A stretch of 64,000 bases of DNA from Acidobacteriota bacterium. Lineage in GTDB: Bacteria > Acidobacteriota > Terriglobia > Terriglobales > Acidobacteriaceae. Of this stretch, positions 55,401-64,000 are shown one piece after another. The position numbers were made by a program, and so were the translations under genes. Numbering within the stretch: position 1 is the stretch's first letter; each line of letters begins with the position of its first letter. A model generated the notes under the pieces. It had not been told where the DNA came from and did no database searches. It saw only the letters and a list, made by a program, of their open reading frames with translations. The stretch covers positions 62,001-126,000 of the forward strand of contig JAFDVW010000009.1 of assembly GCA_018268755.1 (NCBI GenBank), read 5' to 3'.

Positions 55401-57557
55401 TCAGCGATAACTTTCCAGCGCGCTCGTGGCCCGGCGCAAAGCCGCGGTCAGCACCACAAGTTGTTGCCGGGTGCGCTCCGCATCGTGCTTATCAATGGCT
55501 TCATTGACGCCGGGAATGACCACGGCCGCGTATCCGGTGTATTGTCCGGGAGCGTAAATCGCATGCCGGAACCAGGGCCGGTTGGGCAAACCATCGGGCA
55601 GCAATAAAGCGCGCTCGGTTTGGCGAAGCGCTTCATTGAGCTTTGCCGGATTCTGCGGTACCTTTTGCTGCTGGGCCAGGGCCTTATTGCCGGCCTTTCC
55701 CAGCTTGCGGGCGGCATCCAGGGCCTCGGAAAAGTTGGGGGCCTGAGCGCCGAATTCGCTTTCCGCCTTCTTGCTGGCTGTCTCCAGATAATTGGTAATT
55801 TCCTTGGCGTAATCTTCGTAGTCGTAGGGCAACACGTCGGTGTTCGCCATGCGGAGAATTTCGATGCCGAACACGCGCGCCATTTCCTGGGTATAGACAA
55901 AATCCGGGTCGCCGAATTTTTTGAACCAGGCAAAATTATCGAACGCGGAGTGATACACGCCATAAGCACCGCTGGAGCCCACATCCGTGGCCGGAACGCC
56001 CAGGTGCTGCAGAAATGCCGTGTAATCGGAGCCGCTGCCCAGATCGCCGACTTCGGTGTCGCCCTCGCCGCGAGCCTGCGGCGTACGCTTGGCATCACCG
56101 TTGGCTTCCGTGCGGTTTTGCGTCTGTACACCCTTCAGCCACACGTCATAAACGCTTCCCCCCTGTGGGCTGGGCACTACTTTGGTGACATCGCGTACGA
56201 ACTGCTTCAGCGTCGGTACCGACGACGCCCCGAACTTCGGCCCGGAGACCGCGACGTCCATATTGAAATAGGCGGCGGCACGACGCAGATCGGCCTCATG
56301 TTGCTCGGCCCACTCGGTCGAGCCAATGAGACCCTGCTCTTCCGCGTCCCAGCTGCCAAATACGATGGTGCGCTTGGGCTTCCAACCGGACTTCAACAGT
56401 TCGCCGATGCCGTGCACAGTTTCCAGCATGGCCGCCGTGCCGCTATTGGGATCGACCGCGCCATAAACCCAGGCATCGCGGTGATTGCCGGCTACGACCC
56501 ACTCATCCGGAAACTCCGCGCCGCGCACTCTGCCAATCACGTTCCAGATGGTGCGGTACTGGTAATCCTGCTTCACATGCAGCTTGACCTTCACCGGCCC
56601 CGGTCCCAGGTGATAAGTGAAAGGCAACGAGCCTTGCCACTCCCGGGGAGAGGCGGGCCCGCCTAGGTTCTCCAGAATGGGACGAATGTCCGCGTAAGAA
56701 ACCGGCAGTGAGGGTATCTTGGCGAGCTGCGCGGACTGCTCGGGCGGCGTGCGCTTGGCGAGAGGCAGATCGGGAGTCGAAGCGATGCCGGGCGTGGTTG
56801 GGTCGCCGGGAAATTGAAACATGTAGGCCACCGAACCGCGCTGCACGCCGGTGTCGGGACGCCACGGCCCCACTGGATACTTATCGCCGCGCCACCAGCC
56901 ATCATCAAAAGGGTCGGAGTAAATGATGACGCCCGCGGCGCCGTGCTCCTGCGCCACAAACACTTTTACGCCGCGGAAATTCTGCCCGTAGCGCACCAAC
57001 ACAATCTTGCCGCGCACATCGATATTCAGTTTCTCCAGCTTCTTGAAATCCTCCGGCGTGCCGTAGTTGGCATAAACCACCTCGGCTTCGGCGTCCCCGG
57101 AAGCCCCCATCCCGTTAAAGGGCATGACCACGCGTGCATCGTCCTGATAAGGATCGCTGCTCACATGCTCGCGCGAAGGCCCCTGCGCAAGGACTCCCTG
57201 CGGGGCGGTGACCTGGAAGCTCATCTGGGCGGGATAGTTCATCCAGATTTTGTATTCCACGATCTCGGTATCGAGGCCCGCCTCACGGAATTTGCCGGCG
57301 ACATAGTCCGCCGTGGCTTTGTCCTCGATAGTGCCGGCCATATGCGGGGCCTGGGTCAGGATGCGCAGGTGCTCTTCCGCGAGCTTGGCGCTGGGCACGG
57401 CCAGAAAACGCTCTTCGGCGGAATTCTGCGCCGCGACATCGCGGAAACCAAGAATTTCCGTGGGGGCGGTGGAAGCCTGCGTGGAAGGCGGCTGAACAAC
57501 CCGAAAAAGGCTGCAGGAAATGACCAGCGTGAGCAGTAAACCGGAAAGAAATTTCAT
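55401..57557 (-). CDS. Exported M28 family zinc peptidase (glutamate carboxypeptidase II-like)
   Basis: A 718-residue exported peptidase with the three-domain layout of glutamate carboxypeptidase II/PSMA. The signal peptide (FLSGLLLTLVISCSLF) is followed by a PA domain (~130-330) inserted in the M28 catalytic domain and a C-terminal transferrin-receptor-like dimerisation domain. Zinc ligands and catalytic acid are seen in VVAGNHRDAWVYGAVDPNSG, FGSWDAEEQGLIGSTEWAE, AYFNMDVAVSG and YGVYHSAFDN. It likely releases C-terminal glutamate or short peptides in the periplasm. AGGAG lies just upstream of the ATG. Confidence 0.93.
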   Translation of the reverse strand: MKFLSGLLLTLVISCSLFRVVQPPSTQASTAPTEILGFRDVAAQNSAEERFLAVPSAKLAEEHLRILTQAPHMAGTIEDKATADYVAGKFREAGLDTEIVEYKIWMNYPAQMSFQVTAPQGVLAQGPSREHVSSDPYQDDARVVMPFNGMGASGDAEAEVVYANYGTPEDFKKLEKLNIDVRGKIVLVRYGQNFRGVKVFVAQEHGAAGVIIYSDPFDDGWWRGDKYPVGPWRPDTGVQRGSVAYMFQFPGDPTTPGIASTPDLPLAKRTPPEQSAQLAKIPSLPVSYADIRPILENLGGPASPREWQGSLPFTYHLGPGPVKVKLHVKQDYQYRTIWNVIGRVRGAEFPDEWVVAGNHRDAWVYGAVDPNSGTAAMLETVHGIGELLKSGWKPKRTIVFGSWDAEEQGLIGSTEWAEQHEADLRRAAAYFNMDVAVSGPKFGASSVPTLKQFVRDVTKVVPSPQGGSVYDVWLKGVQTQNRTEANGDAKRTPQARGEGDTEVGDLGSGSDYTAFLQHLGVPATDVGSSGAYGVYHSAFDNFAWFKKFGDPDFVYTQEMARVFGIEILRMANTDVLPYDYEDYAKEITNYLETASKKAESEFGAQAPNFSEALDAARKLGKAGNKALAQQQKVPQNPAKLNEALRQTERALLLPDGLPNRPWFRHAIYAPGQYTGYAAVVIPGVNEAIDKHDAERTRQQLVVLTAALRRATSALESYR

Positions 57558-57602
57558 CGGGCTCCTGGGAAACCGGCCGCTTGCGCCGGAAGAAGGATTT
57601 TA

Positions 57603-57714
57603 CTCTAGGAGTGGAGCGAAAGACGTGCAGGTCTCAAGCCGAACTGCAGATTCCTCACCCAAAGAGCGGGCTCGGAATGACAAGGGGGAAGAGAAAGAAA
57701 GAAAGAAAGAAAAG
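57603..57714. repeat. Degenerate copy of the TGTCATTC-GAGC intergenic element plus (GAAA)n tract
   Basis: On the minus strand 57603-57692 reads CTTGTCATTCCGAGCCCGCT...GAGGAATCTGCAG, similar in order and spacing to the TGTCATTCTGAGC...GAAGAATCCC segment of the 49.7-50.1 kb array. It is followed on the plus strand by a short (GAAA)5 simple-sequence run (57691-57714) abutting the proA stop. Confidence 0.5.
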
Positions 57715-57718
57715 CGAC

Positions 57719-58972
57719 TCAGCCGCGCACTTGCCCACTGCCGGTGATCAGATATTTGGTCGAGGTCAGCTCCGCCAGCGCGAAGGGCCCGCGGCAGTGC
57801 AGCTTTTGCGTGCTGATGCCCATCTCGGCCCCGAAGCCGAACTCGCCGCCATCGGAAAAACGGGTGGAGGCGTTCCAGTACACGCAGGCGGAATCCACCT
57901 GTTGCAGAAATTTCTGTGCCCGGGCTTCTTCCCGCGTCACAATCGCGTCGGAGTGCTGGGTGGAATAACGATTGATGTGCGCGATGGCCTCATCTACATC
58001 GTTCACTACCCGCACCGCGAGGCACAGCCGGGAATATTCTTCCGGCCAGTCCTGCTCACGGGCCGGGGTCATAGACTTCCCGGCCAAGGCCACCGCCCGC
58101 TGGTCGCCTCGCACCTCCACTCCGGCCGCGATAAGTTTGGCGACGATGCGCGGCACATACTCGGCCGCGATACTCGCGTGCACCAGCAGCTTTTCCGCCG
58201 CATTGCACACCGAGGGACGCTGGATCTTGGCGTTGAGCACAATGGCGTCCGCCATCTCGAAGTCGGCGGACTCATCCACGAAAACGTGGCAGTTCCCCGC
58301 CCCGGTTTCAATCACCGGCACGGCGGAGTTCTCGGTGACAAAAGAAATCAAGCCCGCCCCGCCGCGCGGCACGATCACATCCACCAGGCCGCGCGCTTTG
58401 ATGAGTTCGTGCACGGAATCGCGCGTACTGGCATCGAGCAACTCAATCGCGCCCTCAGGTGCCCCCGGCACCGCGGAGAGGATTTCCACCAGTTTCTGGT
58501 TGCTGTGCACCGCTTCTTTGCCGCCGCGCAGCACAATGGCGTTGCCGGTCTTCAGCGCCAGGGCCACAGTGTCTACCGTCACGTTGGGCCGCGATTCATA
58601 GATGATGCCGATCACCCCCAGCGGCACCCGGACTTTGCGGATGCGCAGACCATTGGGCCGCACCCATTCCGCCAATGTTTCTCCCACCGGGTCGGGCAAC
58701 TCCACCACTTCGCGCACTCCCTGCGCCATGCCGGCGATGCGGGCCGGATTCAGCAATAGCCGCTCGCGCATGGAACCTTGCAGGCCGGAGGATTCGAGGT
58801 CCCGCTGGTTGGCGTCCAGAATGCTCGTGGCATTCGCTTCTACCGCATCGGCCATAGCCAACAGCAAGGCGTTCTTCTGCGCCGTCGAAAGCTGTGCCAG
58901 CCGGGGCGCGGCGGCGCGGGCGCGCAGCAGCTTGTCGCGGGTGGAAACCGGGGTTGTGGTCATGGTGGCCAT
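57719..58972 (-). CDS. proA: Glutamate-5-semialdehyde dehydrogenase (gamma-glutamyl phosphate reductase) ProA
   Basis: Second step of proline synthesis: NADPH reduction of gamma-glutamyl phosphate to glutamate semialdehyde. The 417 residues equal the usual length. Motifs include IGIIYESRPNVTVDTVALAL, the catalytic-cysteine stretch QRPSVCNAAEKLLVH, IVRGG-like NAIVLRGGKEAVHSN and GLVDVIVPRGGAGLI. The ATG at 58972 is preferred; upstream in-frame codons to 59095 overlap proB. It follows proB after 13 bases, so the two enzymes are made together. Confidence 0.96.
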   Translation of the reverse strand: MATMTTTPVSTRDKLLRARAAAPRLAQLSTAQKNALLLAMADAVEANATSILDANQRDLESSGLQGSMRERLLLNPARIAGMAQGVREVVELPDPVGETLAEWVRPNGLRIRKVRVPLGVIGIIYESRPNVTVDTVALALKTGNAIVLRGGKEAVHSNQKLVEILSAVPGAPEGAIELLDASTRDSVHELIKARGLVDVIVPRGGAGLISFVTENSAVPVIETGAGNCHVFVDESADFEMADAIVLNAKIQRPSVCNAAEKLLVHASIAAEYVPRIVAKLIAAGVEVRGDQRAVALAGKSMTPAREQDWPEEYSRLCLAVRVVNDVDEAIAHINRYSTQHSDAIVTREEARAQKFLQQVDSACVYWNASTRFSDGGEFGFGAEMGISTQKLHCRGPFALAELTSTKYLITGSGQVRG

Positions 58973-58985
58973 TTCTCTTTCGAAG

Positions 58986-59750
58986 CTACGCCGGCGAACC
59001 GGCGCTTTTGCGCGACGGCGGAAAATACGTGCCAATTTTGCGCGCCAGCGCGGAAGCAATCGCCGTGGGATGACGCCCATTGATGATCGCGACATTTACC
59101 CCCGACTCGCTGGCCGACTTGGCCGCCCGCAGCTTGGAAAGCATGCCGCCGCGTCCCAGCTGGCTTTTGCCGTTGCACAAGGCCTCGAGTTCCGGAGTAA
59201 GCTTGCGCACGGTACGCAGCAGCTTGGGACGCTTGCCGTTGGGCGAATAGAAACCGTCCACATCGGTCAGCAGCAGCAGCCAGTCCGCTTTGACAGCGGT
59301 GGCCAGCAGGGCGCTGAGTTCATCATTGTCGCCGAAGGCCCCCACCAGTTCCCGCACCGAAACACTGTCGTTTTCGTTGACCACGGGGACGACATTGAGC
59401 TTCATGAGCTGGTGCAGCGTGTTTTGCAGGTTCTTGTAGCGCACCGGCGAAGTGAAATCGTCGCTGGAGAGCAACAACTGCGCGACCTTCTTCTTGCCGA
59501 AGAAGAGCTGCTCATAAGTGTGCATCAGCACGCTCTGGCCGACGGCGGCGCAAGCCTGCATCAGCGGCACGCTGGCGGGCTTTTCCTTCAGGCCGAGGGT
59601 GGACATCCCCGAGGCAATGGCCCCGGAGCTTACGATCAGATAATCGTGCTGGGACAAATCGAGCTGGTCGACCAGCGCCCGCATGCGGACGGTATCAATC
59701 CGGCCGCCGGGCGCGATCAGGCTGGTTCCTACTTTGACGACGAGGCGCAT
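58986..59750 (-). CDS. proB: Glutamate 5-kinase ProB, short form without PUA domain
   Basis: First step of proline synthesis: ATP-dependent phosphorylation of glutamate. The 254 residues are the amino acid kinase domain only: VVKVGTSLIAPGG, LIVSSGAIASGMSTLGL, NENDSVSVRELVGAFGDNDE, LLLTDVDGFYSPNGK and GRGGMLSKLRAAKSA. The C-terminal PUA domain of the ~367-residue E. coli enzyme is absent. The start is ATG at 59750; an ORF running upstream to 59885 is translated through a hairpin repeat and was not used. Confidence 0.95.
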   Translation of the reverse strand: MRLVVKVGTSLIAPGGRIDTVRMRALVDQLDLSQHDYLIVSSGAIASGMSTLGLKEKPASVPLMQACAAVGQSVLMHTYEQLFFGKKKVAQLLLSSDDFTSPVRYKNLQNTLHQLMKLNVVPVVNENDSVSVRELVGAFGDNDELSALLATAVKADWLLLLTDVDGFYSPNGKRPKLLRTVRKLTPELEALCNGKSQLGRGGMLSKLRAAKSASESGVNVAIINGRHPTAIASALARKIGTYFPPSRKSAGSPA

Positions 59751-59805
59751 AAGTTGAACTTCTAATGTAACAAGCCGGACAGGCTTTTGCATGGGGCGAG
59801 ACGGC

Positions 59806-59828
59806 GGGACGGGCGAGACGCCCGTCCC
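59806..59828. repeat. GGGACGGGCG hairpin element
   Basis: A perfect 10-bp stem (GGGACGGGCG / CGCCCGTCCC) with loop AGA in the proB-methyltransferase divergent region. A shorter related stem lies after thiC (53864-53888). It appears to be a small dispersed intergenic repeat rather than a terminator, since no T tract adjoins it. Confidence 0.55.
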
Positions 59829-59898
59829 CACACAGTCTCTGCCCACTAATTCATGAAGAGCTACACTAGGAGAAGCACGGTCCACGAAAGAAGCAGAA

Positions 59899-60660
59899 AT
59901 GATTTCTGATGCTACCCAGCGCTTTTCCTCGCGCGTCGAGAATTACGTTCGCTATCGGCCGGGATATCCCCCAGAGGTGCTCGCGCTGCTGCAAAATGAG
60001 TGCGGGCTCACAGAACAATCCACGGTCGCCGACCTCGCTTCCGGCACGGGGATCTTTACCCGCACGCTGCTCGAAACCGGCTGCCGTGTGTTTGGCGTGG
60101 AACCCAACGATGCCATGCGCCAGGCCGGCGAACAATTTCTCGCCGCATTCCCCCGCTTCACCAGCGTCAAGGGCGCCGCTGAAGCTACTACGCTGCCCGA
60201 TCACAGTGTGGACATCGTGACCGCCGCCCAGGCCGGACACTGGTTTGACCGGCAAAAGTCCCGGCAGGAGTTTTTGCGGATCCTGAAGCCCCAAGGCTGG
60301 CTGGTGCTGGTGTGGAATGAACGCCAGACTGATTCCACACCCTTTCTGCGGGCCTACGAACAGCTTCTGCTCACCTATGGCACGGACTACGAAAGTGTCC
60401 GCCATGAGCACGCCACCACCCATATTCGCGACTTTTTTGCCCCTGCACCCTATATTGCTCGCGTCTTTTCTTCGCGCCAGGAGTTCGACTTCCCAGCCCT
60501 GGAAGGACGGTTGCTTTCCTCTTCTTATGCGCCGCCCCCCGCTGACCCCACGCACCCGCCCATGCTGGCCGAACTGCGGCGCATTTTCGATGAATTCCAG
60601 ACCCAGGGCCGCGTGAGCTTCGAGTACCACACCCGGGTATACTTCGGACGGCTCGACTGA
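59899..60660 (+). CDS. Class I SAM-dependent methyltransferase
   Basis: A 253-residue methyltransferase of the UbiE/Methyltransf_11 type. SAM-binding motif I is VADLASGTGIFTRTLLE, motif II is VFGVEPNDAMRQAGE and motif III is LKPQGWLVLVWNE. The substrate is unknown. It lies 25 bases before the decarboxylase gene on the same strand, so the two may be co-transcribed, but no joint pathway can be stated. Confidence 0.87.
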   Translation: MISDATQRFSSRVENYVRYRPGYPPEVLALLQNECGLTEQSTVADLASGTGIFTRTLLETGCRVFGVEPNDAMRQAGEQFLAAFPRFTSVKGAAEATTLPDHSVDIVTAAQAGHWFDRQKSRQEFLRILKPQGWLVLVWNERQTDSTPFLRAYEQLLLTYGTDYESVRHEHATTHIRDFFAPAPYIARVFSSRQEFDFPALEGRLLSSSYAPPPADPTHPPMLAELRRIFDEFQTQGRVSFEYHTRVYFGRLD

Positions 60661-60685
60661 CAAGCGGGCCATCCGCTGAGGCCTT

Positions 60686-62119
<1,434 letters not shown>

Positions 62120-62125
62120 GCGGGA

Positions 62126-63082
62126 TTATTGCGGTTTGGTTTCGAGCTTGGCCGGTGCGGCCGGACGGGCCTTAATGGCATTTACGTTCTCGGCAGCGGA
62201 AGTATTGACCCCAAAATCCCAAACGTAGAGGTTCATTCCGTCTTTTCCCAACATCTCGACGACGGCGTATTCGCCGGGTGTCAGCGGGGCGGAGGGGGTG
62301 ACCTTGACCCAGTTTCCGGTGAGTTTTTCCGCGGTCACCGGCACCAGGGTCTGTTCCTGGCTGGTCTTGCCGATGACGCTGATTTTCAGGCTTCCCACCA
62401 CGCGCTTCTCGCCCTTGAGTTGCACGCGCGCGATTTTGAAGCGGTCCCAGGGCAGTTCCGGCTGGGCCGGCGCCCCGGCGGCGGGAGGTCCCGCGTTCCA
62501 ATCAGGAGACACGTTCACGTAAATGGCCGGCAGGGCGGCGTGCGACTGGACTTTGGCATGCGGGCCGGGGATTTCGATACTCTGCTTGGCGCTGGCGATG
62601 GGATTCACTGCCGCGCGCAAAATATTGCCCTTCAGATTGCGCTTGATTTCACCATTGCTTTGCTGCAGCTCCACCAGCTGGGGCTCACCCTGGTAGGTGT
62701 CGAGCAGCAGCAGGTTGCCATCTTCCGGCAGGCGCAGGCCAGGAGCGACCTCCGGAGAACGCGCCTCTTCCGCGGCCCGTTCCGCCGCCAGCTCTTTGTC
62801 CAGCGCGACGGCTTCCGCCGAAGGAATTCCGGCGGCGCGATCTTTCTCATATTTTTCCGTCGCCGGCCAGTCCACCAGGGAGTTAGGCACCTCTTCCCAC
62901 TCATTGCGCTCCGCGCTCAGGTACCGGACGCGCTCGCCCGTGACCTCCCACTGGGTGGCCAGCTGGTAGGAACCATCTTTCAGGACCAGGCGCTTGGAAA
63001 GGTGCTGTCCCAGGGCAGAAGCCCCCAGCAGACACAAAACCACTCCCAGGCCCAGAATCCTCCATTGCTTGGTCAGTTTCAT
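62126..63082 (-). CDS. Exported hypothetical protein
   Basis: A 318-residue exported protein of unknown function with signal peptide (ILGLGVVLCLLGASALGQ). The first part after the signal (LVLKDGSYQLATQWEVTGER VRYLS, with EWEEVP) resembles a small beta domain, followed by a charged helix rich in Ala/Glu and a C-terminal beta-rich domain ending around LTPGEYAVVEMLGKDGMN. The start at 63082 gives the clean signal peptide; an upstream in-frame start at 63160 does not. It converges on the decarboxylase (stop codons 6 bases apart) and is divergent from pyrG. Confidence 0.75.
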   Translation of the reverse strand: MKLTKQWRILGLGVVLCLLGASALGQHLSKRLVLKDGSYQLATQWEVTGERVRYLSAERNEWEEVPNSLVDWPATEKYEKDRAAGIPSAEAVALDKELAAERAAEEARSPEVAPGLRLPEDGNLLLLDTYQGEPQLVELQQSNGEIKRNLKGNILRAAVNPIASAKQSIEIPGPHAKVQSHAALPAIYVNVSPDWNAGPPAAGAPAQPELPWDRFKIARVQLKGEKRVVGSLKISVIGKTSQEQTLVPVTAEKLTGNWVKVTPSAPLTPGEYAVVEMLGKDGMNLYVWDFGVNTSAAENVNAIKARPAAPAKLETKPQ

Positions 63083-63288
63083 CGTGTCGAGGCCTAGCGC
63101 TTCCCGAATCTGAGCAATTATCGCCGGTTTGGCGAATTCCCGATCAAGATTCCTAATCACTTGGATGCAAGTTTTCCCGGGACAGAGAAGATCGGCCCTA
63201 GCTTCGATTTTAACCGTTTATTTCCACAACCTTTTTTGTCATAATTGGTCGTGCACCCCACCTGCACAAATCTCCAAAGACAATTTAG

Positions 63289-64000
<712 letters not shown>

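Overview
The window looks like a chromosomal segment of an Acidobacteriota (Terriglobia-like) bacterium. The base composition is G+C-rich and even. The gene set is typical of that phylum: an exosortase/EpsI exopolysaccharide (EPS) locus, giant secreted SBBP/choice-of-anchor proteins, tandem DUF3857-transglutaminase proteins, HAF-repeat and PilZ proteins, and several NtrC/Fis-type regulators. This taxonomic call is inference from gene content; no rRNA gene, tRNA gene or CRISPR array was seen.

Layout. 1-22 kb is an exosortase-type EPS locus. On the + strand there is a nucleotide-sugar dehydrogenase (cut by the window start) and a glycosyltransferase. They converge on a long minus-strand operon read from about 17.5 kb down to 2.3 kb: a degenerate sigma-54-type regulator, a Wza-like export protein, an outer-membrane barrel, a GumC/Wzz chain-length protein, an ExeA-like ATPase, a CpsD-like tyrosine kinase, a phosphoglycosyl transferase, a GT2, an O-antigen ligase-like polymerase/ligase, an asparagine-synthase-like amidotransferase, a GT4 and a beta-helix protein. 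A good -24/-12 sigma-54 promoter lies in front of this operon (17601-17616). Divergent from it are the exosortase, EpsI and a TPR lipoprotein (17.9-21.9 kb).

22-26 kb and 41.8-45.1 kb hold two giant secreted beta-propeller proteins that share an unusual C-terminal cassette of two membrane helices. 26-30.5 kb holds a second Fis-type enhancer-binding protein, a PilZ protein and a cytoplasmic histidine kinase/NtrC response regulator pair. 30.5-36 kb holds two overlapping DUF3857 proteins (one apparently without its transglutaminase catalytic residues) and a HAF-repeat protein. 36-41.6 kb is an iron-uptake operon (TonB siderophore receptor, PiuC-like dioxygenase, PepSY membrane protein, MBL hydrolase) behind a Fur-box-like palindrome. 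45.6-49 kb has a second PilZ protein and a ccmEABCD cytochrome c maturation operon whose CcmE carries a CxxxY motif in place of the usual heme-binding histidine. 49-64 kb is mostly housekeeping: inorganic pyrophosphatase, a 156-bp-period tandem repeat, M13 and M28 peptidases, ThiC, an anchored protein of unknown function, ProB-ProA, a methyltransferase, an aromatic amino acid decarboxylase, an exported hypothetical protein and the start of CTP synthase.

How the genes work together. The EPS locus contains the parts of a Wzy-type pathway: precursor oxidation, a lipid-linked initiating transferase, chain extension, polymerisation, kinase-controlled chain length and export. An exosortase arm is attached to it. 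No protein in the window ends in a recognisable PEP-CTERM signal, so the exosortase substrate lies elsewhere or uses a different signal. Three Fis-type regulators, a sigma-54 promoter and two PilZ proteins suggest that surface structures here are controlled by sigma-54 and probably c-di-GMP. All family assignments come from reading motifs in the translated sequence; none was checked against a database.
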